Source: Azotobacter vinelandii
Lineage (GTDB): Bacteria > Pseudomonadota > Gammaproteobacteria > Pseudomonadales > Pseudomonadaceae
Direction: 5' to 3' (one strand)
Length of the DNA: 64,000 nt
Assembly: GCF_001571105.1 (NCBI RefSeq)
Contig: NZ_BCTD01000003.1
Shown: positions 53,804 to 62,825 of the stretch, one piece after another
Layout of the letters: each line of letters opens with the position of its first letter
Numbering within the stretch: position 1 is the stretch's first letter
Made by a program: the position numbers and the translations under genes
Notes under the pieces: generated by a model
What the model was told of the DNA's origin: nothing
The model's database searches: none
What the model saw: only the letters and a program-made list of their open reading frames with translations

Positions 53804-55142
53804 GGTTGGCCCCCTCGGGCAGGACGTGCGCGACGGTGAGGCGCGAGCGGGTGAAGTAGCGGCGTGCGGCGTCCTGGATGTCCTGCGGGGTGACCGCCTG
53901 CAGGGCGGCCAGCTCCTCGTCGATCAATTGCCAGGACAGGCCCACGGTTTCCAGTTGGCCGATGGTGGTCGCCTGACGGGCGATGGAGTCGCGCTCGTAG
54001 ACCAGGCCGGCGATGACCTGGGCGCGCACGCGCTCCAGCTCCTCGGCCGTCGGCGGGGTTTCCTTGAGTTCGTCGAGCAGGCGCCAGAGCCCGGCCTCGA
54101 CCTCTTCCAGGGTATGGCCCTTCTGCACGTTGGGCGTGGCGTTGAGGACGAACAGGCTATCGCCGCGCACGTAGGCGTCGTAGCCGGCGCCAGCGCCGGA
54201 CACCAGTTCCTCGCCGCGCTCCAGGCGGGCCGGAATGCGCGCGCTGTAGCCGCCGTCGAGCAGGCCGGCGATCAGGCGCAGCGCATGCGCCTCGCGGGGG
54301 CTCTCGGCAGTGGCCAGGCCCGGTACGTTGAAGCCGTAGAGCAGGCTCGGCAACTGTACCTTGAGGTTCAGCGCGAGGCGCCGCTCGCCCGGTTCGGCCG
54401 GCTCCAGGGGGCGCTTGGCGACCGGCAGCGGACGCGACGGAATGGCGCCGAAGTAATGTTCGGCGAGCTGCTTCACCTCGTCGCCGCCGACGTCGCCGAC
54501 CACCACCAGGGTGGCGTTGTTCGGCACGTACCAGGACTGGTACCAGGTACGCAGGTCGTCGACGCTCATCCGGTCGAGATCGGGCATCCAGCCGATGGTC
54601 GGGGTGCGGTAGCCGCTGGCCGGGTAGGCCATGGCCTTGAAGCGTTCGTAGGCCTGGGCGCTGGGACGATCGTCGGTGCGCAGGCGGCGCTCCTCCTTGA
54701 CCACCTCGATCTCGCGCGCGAACTCTTCCGCCGGCAGGCGCAGGCTGGCCAGGCGATCGGCCTCCAGTTCGAGGGCCACGGGCAGGCGGTCGCGCGCCAG
54801 TACCTGGTAGTAGGCGGTGTAGTCGTCGCCGGTGAAGGCGTTTTCCTCAGCGCCCAGCTCGCGCAGGATGCGCGAGGACTCACCGGGGCCGAGCTTGCGG
54901 CTGCCCTTGAACATCATGTGCTCGAGGGCGTGGGAAAGGCCGGTCTGGCCGGGCGTTTCGTAGCTGGAGCCGACCTTGTACCAGAGCTGCGAGACCACTA
55001 CCGGAGCGCGGTGGTCCTCGCGGACGAGGACCTTGAGGCCGTTGTCCAGGGTGTATTCGTGGGTCGGCTGGGGTGCGGCGGCCAGCGCCGCCAACGGCAT
55101 GCCGAGCAGAAGGAAGGCGGCATGGCGAGCGATCACGTTCAT
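53796..55142 (-). CDS. M16 zinc metallopeptidase, catalytic subunit
   Basis: A 448-residue M16 peptidase with a signal peptide (AFLLLGMPLAALAAA). The inverted zinc motif is HALEHMMF, His71, Glu74, His75, with the third ligand in VVKEERR at Glu151. RGLTYG-type residues are carried by the partner. It should form a periplasmic clam-shell heterodimer with the downstream protein. The pair plus rsmD forms an operon as in Pseudomonas. The gene that should lie upstream, divergently, in Pseudomonas (ftsY) is absent. Confidence 0.94.
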   Translation of the reverse strand: MNVIARHAAFLLLGMPLAALAAAPQPTHEYTLDNGLKVLVREDHRAPVVVSQLWYKVGSSYETPGQTGLSHALEHMMFKGSRKLGPGESSRILRELGAEENAFTGDDYTAYYQVLARDRLPVALELEADRLASLRLPAEEFAREIEVVKEERRLRTDDRPSAQAYERFKAMAYPASGYRTPTIGWMPDLDRMSVDDLRTWYQSWYVPNNATLVVVGDVGGDEVKQLAEHYFGAIPSRPLPVAKRPLEPAEPGERRLALNLKVQLPSLLYGFNVPGLATAESPREAHALRLIAGLLDGGYSARIPARLERGEELVSGAGAGYDAYVRGDSLFVLNATPNVQKGHTLEEVEAGLWRLLDELKETPPTAEELERVRAQVIAGLVYERDSIARQATTIGQLETVGLSWQLIDEELAALQAVTPQDIQDAARRYFTRSRLTVAHVLPEGANHD

Positions 55143-55722
55143 CGATGTCGAACCTGTAGAGCGGCCCGCGAGCTCGGCCCTGCGGGCGGGGAAATGTAGG
55201 ATACCTGTCCGTGTGCGGTACGTATACGTGTGCCGGGCTTGGCCAGGGTGGCCCGGAAAGATATGAAGAAATCTTTTTGATTCAATGGCTTAAGGGATTA
55301 GTTGGGTCTGTGGGAGGCTGGCTTGTCCTGACTGGAGGACCCGCTTGCGGGCTGGTGTGTTCCCCGGCCGGCGGGAAAACCTCGGAGGAGGGACACGTTC
55401 TTTCCTTCGTGGCGGAACTCATCTTCGAGCGATTCGGCGGCTCCGGGCCGTGTATCGACTGGACGCCTCCAGGACGCTCGAAAGGGCTGGCCGAATCGGA
55501 AGGTGGCGCCGGTAACCACGAATAGCGGGGCCGACCGTCCTGCCGTGTTCGAACGCAAGGCATGGGCTCCAGCCTTCGCAGCGCCTCGCCCCGAGGCTGG
55601 CGTGCCGCTTCCGGCGGGGCACGGGAGGCTGGCACGTTCGTCTCGAGCCCGCGCATCACGCGGTTTTCGGATACAAAAAAGCCGGCGAAGCCGGCTTCCT
55701 TGCATGGCGGGAAGAGGGAACC
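55143..55722. other. 580-bp gap, no convincing gene
   Basis: No open frame here has protein-like features. The section 55255-55305 is AT-rich (ATATGAAGAAATCTTTTTGA) and may hold a promoter. In Pseudomonas ftsY lies divergent to the M16 operon at this position. Its absence marks a probable rearrangement junction. The last 50 bp contain the rhlE terminator. Confidence 0.55.
55675..55698 (-). terminator. Rho-independent terminator of rhlE
   Basis: On the minus strand AAGCCGGCTTCGCCGGCTT forms a tight stem-loop followed by TTTTTTG. On the plus strand the T-run is AAAAAA at 55675-55680. It lies 25 bp after the rhlE stop. Confidence 0.9.
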
Positions 55723-57516
55723 TCACTCCTCCCGATTGCGCGTCAGCAGCGCCGGCTTTTCGCTGCGCGGGCGGCGGCCGGGGACTTGGTCGAGCTGTTC
55801 CGGGGTGGGGAAGCGCTCGCTTTTTGACTCCTTGTGCAGGATCAGCGGTTGCCGTTCAGGCTTGCGCGGCGCTTCCTCGCGGGGCGCTTCGCTGCGGTAG
55901 GCCGGTACCGGTGCGCGGCGTGCCTGCTGGCCCTGGCGCTTCGGGCCGCGCTGGCCCTGACCTTGGCCTTGCCCCTGCCCTTGCCCCTGGCTCTGACCAC
56001 GGCCGGCCGCCTGGCCGTTCGTGCCCGGACGGCGGCCGCGCTGCGACTTGTTCTGGTAGGGGCTGACGTAGTCGGCGCGGTTGCCGAAGTTGTCGATATC
56101 GTCGTCGAGGAATTCCTCGGGATCGCGATTCGGCGGCAGCATGGGGATCGTCGGCTGGCTGGCGGGTTGCGCCTTGGCCTTCGGCTGCGGGCGGCCCGGC
56201 TGACCGGCGCCCTTGGCCTGCGGGTCGCGTTCCTTGCCGCGGGCCTTCTCCTGGTTTTTTTCCCGGGATTTCTCCTGGCCCTTGTCCTTGCCCTTGTCCT
56301 TGCGTCCGGCACTGGCGTTGCGCGGCGGGTGCGCTTCGCGGACCTCGGGTTTCTCCGCCTCGACGGCGCCTATGTCGAAGCCCGCCCAGTCGCCTTCCGG
56401 AATGCTCTGGCGAGTCATGCGCTCGATGGACTTGAGCAGCTTCTCCTCGTCCGGGGCGACCAGCGAGATCGCCTCGCCGCTGCGGCCGGCGCGGCCGGTG
56501 CGGCCGATGCGGTGGACGTAGTCCTCCTCGACGTTGGGCAGTTCGAAGTTGACCACATGGGGCAACTGGTCGATGTCCAGGCCGCGGGCGGCGATGTCGG
56601 TGGCGACCAGGATGCGGATGGTGCCGCTCTTGAAGTCGGCCAGGGCCTTGGTGCGGGCGTTCTGGCTCTTGTTGCCGTGGATCGCCGCGGCCGGCAGGCC
56701 GTGCTTGTCGAGGTATTCGGCAAGGCGGTTGGCACCGTGCTTGGTACGGGTGAACACCAGCACCTGCTCCCAGGCGCCCTGGGTGACCAGGTGGGCGAGC
56801 AGGGCGCGCTTGTGGCCGGCCGGCAGGCGGAAGACGCGCTGCTCGATGCGTTCCACCGTGGTGTTCGGCGGGGTCACCTCGATGCGTTCGGGGTCGTGCA
56901 GCAGCTTGTTGGTGAGGTTGACGATGTCCGCCGAGAAGGTCGCCGAGAACAGCAGGTTCTGGCGTTTGGGCGGAAGCTTGGCGAGAACCTTCTTGACGTC
57001 GTGGATGAAGCCCATGTCGAGCATGCGGTCGGCTTCGTCGAGCACCAGGATCTCCACGTGGGAGAGGTCGACGCTGCCCTGGCCGACCAGGTCGAGCAGG
57101 CGTCCGGGACAGGCCACCAGCACGTCGACGCCGCGGGACAGGGCCTGGACCTGCGGATTCATGCCGACCCCGCCGAAGATGCAGGCGCTGACCAGTTTCA
57201 GGTCGCGGGCGTAGAGCTTGAAGCTGTCGTGCACCTGGGCCGCCAGCTCGCGGGTCGGGGTCAGCACCAGCACGCGGGCCTGGCGCGGACCATGGCGGTG
57301 TTCCTTGTCCGGGTGGCCGCCGGGGAACAGTCGTTCGAGTACGGGGAGCGCGAAGCCGCCGGTCTTGCCGGTGCCGGTCTGGGCGGCGACCATCAGGTCG
57401 CGGCCTTGCAACACGGCGGGGATGGCCCGCTGTTGCACGGGAGTGGGCTGGGCATAGCCGGCGGCCTCGACGGCGCGGACCAATGCCTCGGAAAGCCCGA
57501 GGGAAGCAAAGGACAT
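55723..57516 (-). CDS. rhlE: ATP-dependent RNA helicase RhlE-type
   Basis: A 597-residue DEAD-box helicase. The core (residues 1-380) has the Q motif, Walker A AQTGTGKT, PTRELAAQ, DEAD in VLDEADRMLD, SAT, and the HRIGRTGRAGR motif VI. The remaining 200 residues are low-complexity, basic and Gln/Gly-rich, including a (GQ)n run near residues 505-522. It is much longer than the typical 400-450-residue core. It likely remodels RNA and contributes to mRNA decay or ribosome assembly. A terminator ends the gene. Confidence 0.95.
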   Translation of the reverse strand: MSFASLGLSEALVRAVEAAGYAQPTPVQQRAIPAVLQGRDLMVAAQTGTGKTGGFALPVLERLFPGGHPDKEHRHGPRQARVLVLTPTRELAAQVHDSFKLYARDLKLVSACIFGGVGMNPQVQALSRGVDVLVACPGRLLDLVGQGSVDLSHVEILVLDEADRMLDMGFIHDVKKVLAKLPPKRQNLLFSATFSADIVNLTNKLLHDPERIEVTPPNTTVERIEQRVFRLPAGHKRALLAHLVTQGAWEQVLVFTRTKHGANRLAEYLDKHGLPAAAIHGNKSQNARTKALADFKSGTIRILVATDIAARGLDIDQLPHVVNFELPNVEEDYVHRIGRTGRAGRSGEAISLVAPDEEKLLKSIERMTRQSIPEGDWAGFDIGAVEAEKPEVREAHPPRNASAGRKDKGKDKGQEKSREKNQEKARGKERDPQAKGAGQPGRPQPKAKAQPASQPTIPMLPPNRDPEEFLDDDIDNFGNRADYVSPYQNKSQRGRRPGTNGQAAGRGQSQGQGQGQGQGQGQRGPKRQGQQARRAPVPAYRSEAPREEAPRKPERQPLILHKESKSERFPTPEQLDQVPGRRPRSEKPALLTRNREE

Positions 57517-57753
57517 GGGAAATCCTGTCTGGTTAGGGCGGGGCCCGAAGGTACGAACGTGCCGGGTGCGAATCACGCGAGTGGGCGTGACCCCGACCGG
57601 TCTTGCTGGGCCTGCGTTGGCCGAGCAGCCGGGCGCAAGCCTGGCGGAAGTCTGGAGTATATCAGAGCCGAGCCTTTGCGAAGTGCATTGCAGAGGGCGC
57701 CGCGCGCCTCGTTCGGGACGCGCGGCGCCGGGCATGCTTTTCAGCGCGGCGGC

Positions 57754-58599
57754 TCAGCGCGGCAGCCCGAGGTTGTTCCAGATCGCCAGGCTGGGTTCGG
57801 CCTGATTCAGAGTATAGAAGTGCAGGCCCGGCGCGCCGCCTTCGAGGAGTTTCTCGCACATCGCGGTCACCACCTGTTCGCCGAAGGCCTGGATGCTTTC
57901 CAGGTCGTCGCCGTAGGCCTCCAGTTGCTTGCGCACCCAGCGCGGCAGTTCCGCGCCGCAGGCATCGGAGAAGCGCGCCAGCTTGCTGTAGTTGGTGATC
58001 GGCATGATGCCGGGGACGATCGGCTGTTCCACGCCCAGCTTGCGGACCCGCTCGACGAAATGGAAATAGCTGTCGGCGTTGAAGAAGTACTGGGTGATGG
58101 CGCTGTCCGCTCCGGCCTTCATCTTGGCGGCGAAGCGGGCGAGGTCGTCCTCGAGGTTGCGCGCCTGCGGGTGCATCTCCGGGTAGGCGGCGACCTCGAT
58201 GTGGAAGTGCCCGCCGGTTTCGGCGCGGATGAATTCCACCAGGTCGCTGGCGTGGCGCAGCTCGCCGTTGGCCAGGCCCATGCCGGACGGCAGGTCGCCG
58301 CGCAGGGCGACGATGCGGCGGATGCCGGCGTCCTTGTAGGTGTTCAGCAGGCTGCGCAGTTCGGCCCTGCTGTCGCCGACGCAGGACAGGTGCGGCGCGG
58401 TCGGTACCTTCACCTCGCCGTCCAGTTGCAGCACGGTGTTCAGGGTTCGGTCGCGGGTCGAGCCGCCGGCGCCGTAGGTGCAGGAGAAGAAGTCGGGGTC
58501 GCAGCCGGCCAGTCGGCGGGCCACGTTCATCAGTTTTTCGTGGCCGGCCTCGGTCTTGGTCGGGAAGAACTCGAAGCTGTAGCGGCGTTCCTGGGACAT
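57754..58599 (-). CDS. metF: Methylenetetrahydrofolate reductase
   Basis: A 281-residue FAD-dependent TIM-barrel enzyme that makes 5-methyltetrahydrofolate for methionine synthesis. FEFFPTKTEAGHEKL, SCTYGAGGSTRDRT, ALRGDLP, AAYPEMHPQA and ITQYFFN are the expected blocks. Length is slightly below the E. coli enzyme and normal for Pseudomonas. It lies 119 bp downstream of ahcY on the same strand, with a palindromic repeat between, and is probably controlled by the SAH riboswitch ahead of ahcY. Confidence 0.97.
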   Translation of the reverse strand: MSQERRYSFEFFPTKTEAGHEKLMNVARRLAGCDPDFFSCTYGAGGSTRDRTLNTVLQLDGEVKVPTAPHLSCVGDSRAELRSLLNTYKDAGIRRIVALRGDLPSGMGLANGELRHASDLVEFIRAETGGHFHIEVAAYPEMHPQARNLEDDLARFAAKMKAGADSAITQYFFNADSYFHFVERVRKLGVEQPIVPGIMPITNYSKLARFSDACGAELPRWVRKQLEAYGDDLESIQAFGEQVVTAMCEKLLEGGAPGLHFYTLNQAEPSLAIWNNLGLPR

Positions 58600-58614
58600 T
58601 GCGGATTCCTTGGG

Positions 58615-58712
58615 CGTAGGGTGGAAGACGGCCGCAGGCCTCTTCCACCGGGTGCTGCCGGTGGTGGAAAACCGCTGCGCGGGTTTTCCACGGGGTGGCC
58701 ATCCACCCTACG
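58615..58712. repeat. Palindromic doublet (REP/BIME-like) between ahcY and metF
   Basis: Outer arms CGTAGGGTGG (58615-58624) and CCACCCTACG (58703-58712) enclose two hairpins, GGTGGAAGA (58620-58628)/TCTTCCACC (58641-58649) and GTGGAAAACC (58664-58673)/GGTTTTCCAC (58682-58691). This is the same layout as at 4007-4093. Lying inside a transcript, it can fold into stable stems that may affect metF expression relative to ahcY. Confidence 0.75.
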
Positions 58713-58718
58713 GGCCTG

Positions 58719-60128
58719 TCAGTAACGGTAGCTGTCCGGCTTGAACGGACCGTCCACCCCGACGCCGATGTACTCGGCCTGCTGGCCGGTCAGGCGGGTG
58801 ACCACGCCCCCGAAGCCCTTGACCATCTCCAGCGCGACTTCCTCGTCGAGCTTCTTGGGCAGCACCTCGACGCCGATGCGCCCGGCCTTCTCGGCCGCCG
58901 GCAGGTCGGCGAAGCGGACGCCGAACAGGTGGATCTGCGCCAGCACCTGGTTGGCGAAGGAACCGTCCATCACCCGGCTCGGGTGGCCGGTGGCGTTGCC
59001 CAGGTTCACCAGGCGGCCCTCGGCGAGCAGGATCAGGTAGTCGTCGTTGTGCGGGTCGAAGCCGTCCGGGCCGGTGCGGTGGATCTTGTGCACCTGCGGC
59101 TTGACCTCTTCCCAGGCCCAGTTGGCGCGCATGAAGGCGGTGTCGATCTCGCTATCGAAGTGGCCGATGTTGCAGACCACGGCGCGCTTCTTCAGAGCCT
59201 TCAGCATGTTGGCGTCGCAGACAGCGACGTTGCCGGTGGTGGTGACGATCAGGTCGATCCGGCCGAGCAGCGTCCTGTCGATGCAGGTCTCGCTGCCGTC
59301 GTTCTCGCCGTTCAGGTAGGGGGAGACCACCTCGAAGCCGTCCATGCAGGCCTGCATGGCGCAGATCGGGTCGATTTCCGAGACCTTGACGATCATGCCT
59401 TCCTGGCGCAGCGACTGCGCCGAGCCCTTGCCCACGTCGCCGTAGCCGATCACCAGCGCCTGCTTGCCGGACAGCAGGTGGTCGGTGCCGCGCTTGATGG
59501 CGTCGTTCAGGCTGTGACGGCAGCCGTACTTGTTGTCGTTCTTGCTCTTGGTCACCGAGTCGTTGACGTTGATCGCCGGGACCTTCAGGGTGCCGGCCTT
59601 GAGCATGTCGTACAGGCGGTGCACGCCGGTGGTGGTTTCCTCGGTGATGCCGTGGACTTTTTCCAGCATCTGCGGGTATTTCCGGTGCAGGATGGCGGTC
59701 AGGTCGCCGCCGTCGTCGAGCACCATGTTGGCGTCCCAGGGCTTGCCGTCCTTGAGGATGGTCTGCTCGATGCACCACTCGTACTCGGCCTCGGTCTCGC
59801 CCTTCCAGGCGAACACCGGGATGCCGGCGGCGGCGATGGCCGCGGCGGCCTGGTCCTGGGTCGAGAAGATATTGCAGCTCGACCAGCGCACCTCCGCGCC
59901 TAGCGCGATCAGGGTCTCGATCAGCACCGCGGTCTGGATGGTCATGTGGATGCAGCCGAGGATCTTCGCGCCCGCGAGCGGCTGCTCGGCGGCGTACTTG
60001 CGACGCAGGCCCATCAGCGCCGGCATCTCGGATTCGGCGATGATAATTTCCTTGCGGCCCCAGTCGGCCAGGGAAATGTCGGCGACCTTGTAATCGGTGA
60101 AAGCGGCAGGCGTCATGACAGCGCTCAT
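58719..60128 (-). CDS. ahcY: S-adenosylhomocysteine hydrolase
   Basis: A 469-residue NAD-dependent enzyme cleaving SAH to adenosine and homocysteine. Substrate-binding LGCIHMTIQTAVLIETL and KSKNDNKYGCRHSLNDAIKRGTD are present, with the NAD-binding VIGYGDVGKGSAQSL and the C-terminal VDGPFKPDSYRY. The ATG at 60128 has a GGAG site 6 bp upstream. Upstream lies an SAH-sensing riboswitch and a sigma70-like promoter. It is followed by metF. It relieves SAH inhibition of methyltransferases. Confidence 0.98.
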   Translation of the reverse strand: MSAVMTPAAFTDYKVADISLADWGRKEIIIAESEMPALMGLRRKYAAEQPLAGAKILGCIHMTIQTAVLIETLIALGAEVRWSSCNIFSTQDQAAAAIAAAGIPVFAWKGETEAEYEWCIEQTILKDGKPWDANMVLDDGGDLTAILHRKYPQMLEKVHGITEETTTGVHRLYDMLKAGTLKVPAINVNDSVTKSKNDNKYGCRHSLNDAIKRGTDHLLSGKQALVIGYGDVGKGSAQSLRQEGMIVKVSEIDPICAMQACMDGFEVVSPYLNGENDGSETCIDRTLLGRIDLIVTTTGNVAVCDANMLKALKKRAVVCNIGHFDSEIDTAFMRANWAWEEVKPQVHKIHRTGPDGFDPHNDDYLILLAEGRLVNLGNATGHPSRVMDGSFANQVLAQIHLFGVRFADLPAAEKAGRIGVEVLPKKLDEEVALEMVKGFGGVVTRLTGQQAEYIGVGVDGPFKPDSYRY

Positions 60129-60138
60129 GCAGAGTCTC

Positions 60139-60240
60139 CATTCGTAATGTGCGAATGGGCGCCGTTGATGCGTTCGGAAAACGCCCCTTCCGAGCCTGAC
60201 AGGCCGTTGGCAGGCCTGCTGCAGCGCCCCTCGGAAGGGT
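60139..60240 (-). promoter_or_regulatory. SAH riboswitch upstream of ahcY
   Basis: On the minus strand, CTTCCGAGGGGCGCTGC (from plus 60221-60237) begins the motif. A short stem GGCCTGC/GCCTG follows, then CAGGCTCGGAAGG (plus 60186-60198) closes the main helix, and AACGGCGCCC (plus 60157-60166) can pair with GGGCGC in a pseudoknot. This matches the known SAH riboswitch class found ahead of ahcY-metF operons. A hairpin CATTCG/CGAATG (60139-60157) follows just before the GGAG ribosome-binding site, overlapping the end of the pseudoknot arm; it could be the expression-platform stem. Confidence 0.85.
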
Positions 60241-60284
60241 GGCGGGAACGGCCAAAGCGGAGTCGGCCGCGGAAAATCCGCCCG

Positions 60285-60314
60285 ATTATAGCCGCCTGCG
60301 CCGGCAAACCCCAA
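60285..60314 (-). promoter_or_regulatory. Sigma70-type promoter of ahcY-metF
   Basis: TATAAT (plus ATTATA 60285-60290) lies 18 bp from TTGGGG (plus CCCCAA 60309-60314). Transcription would begin near 60278 and run through the riboswitch. Confidence 0.65.
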
Positions 60315-60390
60315 GAGGGCGGCGGATCGTGCAATGGCCGGCGAGGCGGAGGATAATCGCCGCCCTTCGCCAGCCATCCCTGCACGAACC

Positions 60391-60834
60391 ATGATTTTCA
60401 AGCCGCTTCTTCCGGGTGTGATCGCCCTGGCCCTGGTCGCCTGCGACGGCGTCGATCCCGACTCGCCGCTCGGCAGGCGCCAGGCGATCTTCAAGCAGAT
60501 GCTCGAGACCAGCGAGAACCTGGGCGGCATGCTGCGCGGCCGGCTGGGCTTCGACGAGCAGCGCTTCGTCGACGGCGCGGCGCGCCTCGACGCGCTGTCG
60601 CGCCAGCCCTGGCAGCACTTCCCGCCGGTCAGGGAAGCGGACAGCAGCGCCCGCGACGAACTCTGGCAGCGCCAGGAGCGTTTCCGCCAACTGGCCGGCG
60701 ACCTGGAGCGGGGCACCGCGGCGCTGGTCGCGGCGACCGTGGCCCGGCCGCTGGAGCCCGCGGCCCTGGCGCCGCACGTGCAGCGCGTGGAAGACGCCTG
60801 CGAGGCCTGTCATCGGGAGTTCCGCGCCTATTGA
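60391..60834 (+). CDS. c-type cytochrome lipoprotein (c'/c556-like)
   Basis: A 147-residue protein. The signal peptide ends with a lipobox (VIALALVACDG), giving Cys16, and the body is a helical bundle. A C-terminal heme-binding motif CEACH (Cys137, Cys140, His141) is typical of cytochrome c'/c556-family proteins. The ATG at 60391 is preferred over an upstream in-frame start because of the signal peptide. It is divergent from ahcY; role in electron transfer or ligand binding is inferred. Confidence 0.85.
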   Translation: MIFKPLLPGVIALALVACDGVDPDSPLGRRQAIFKQMLETSENLGGMLRGRLGFDEQRFVDGAARLDALSRQPWQHFPPVREADSSARDELWQRQERFRQLAGDLERGTAALVAATVARPLEPAALAPHVQRVEDACEACHREFRAY

Positions 60835-60924
60835 GGAGGCCTGGGGCGCTGGATGAGGTGGCGCCGTTATCCAGCGGCCCGGTTCGTGTCGCAGGGGGAA
60901 GCCGCGCGGCGTCTTCCTGCGCAT

Positions 60925-62797
<1,873 letters not shown>

Positions 62798-62825
62798 CGC
62801 GCGGTGCGCGGGGCGGCGGACCCCG

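Noticed and set aside
55834..58725. A 963-codon plus-strand open frame
   Set aside because: Spans rhlE and metF antisense; low-complexity, no motif.
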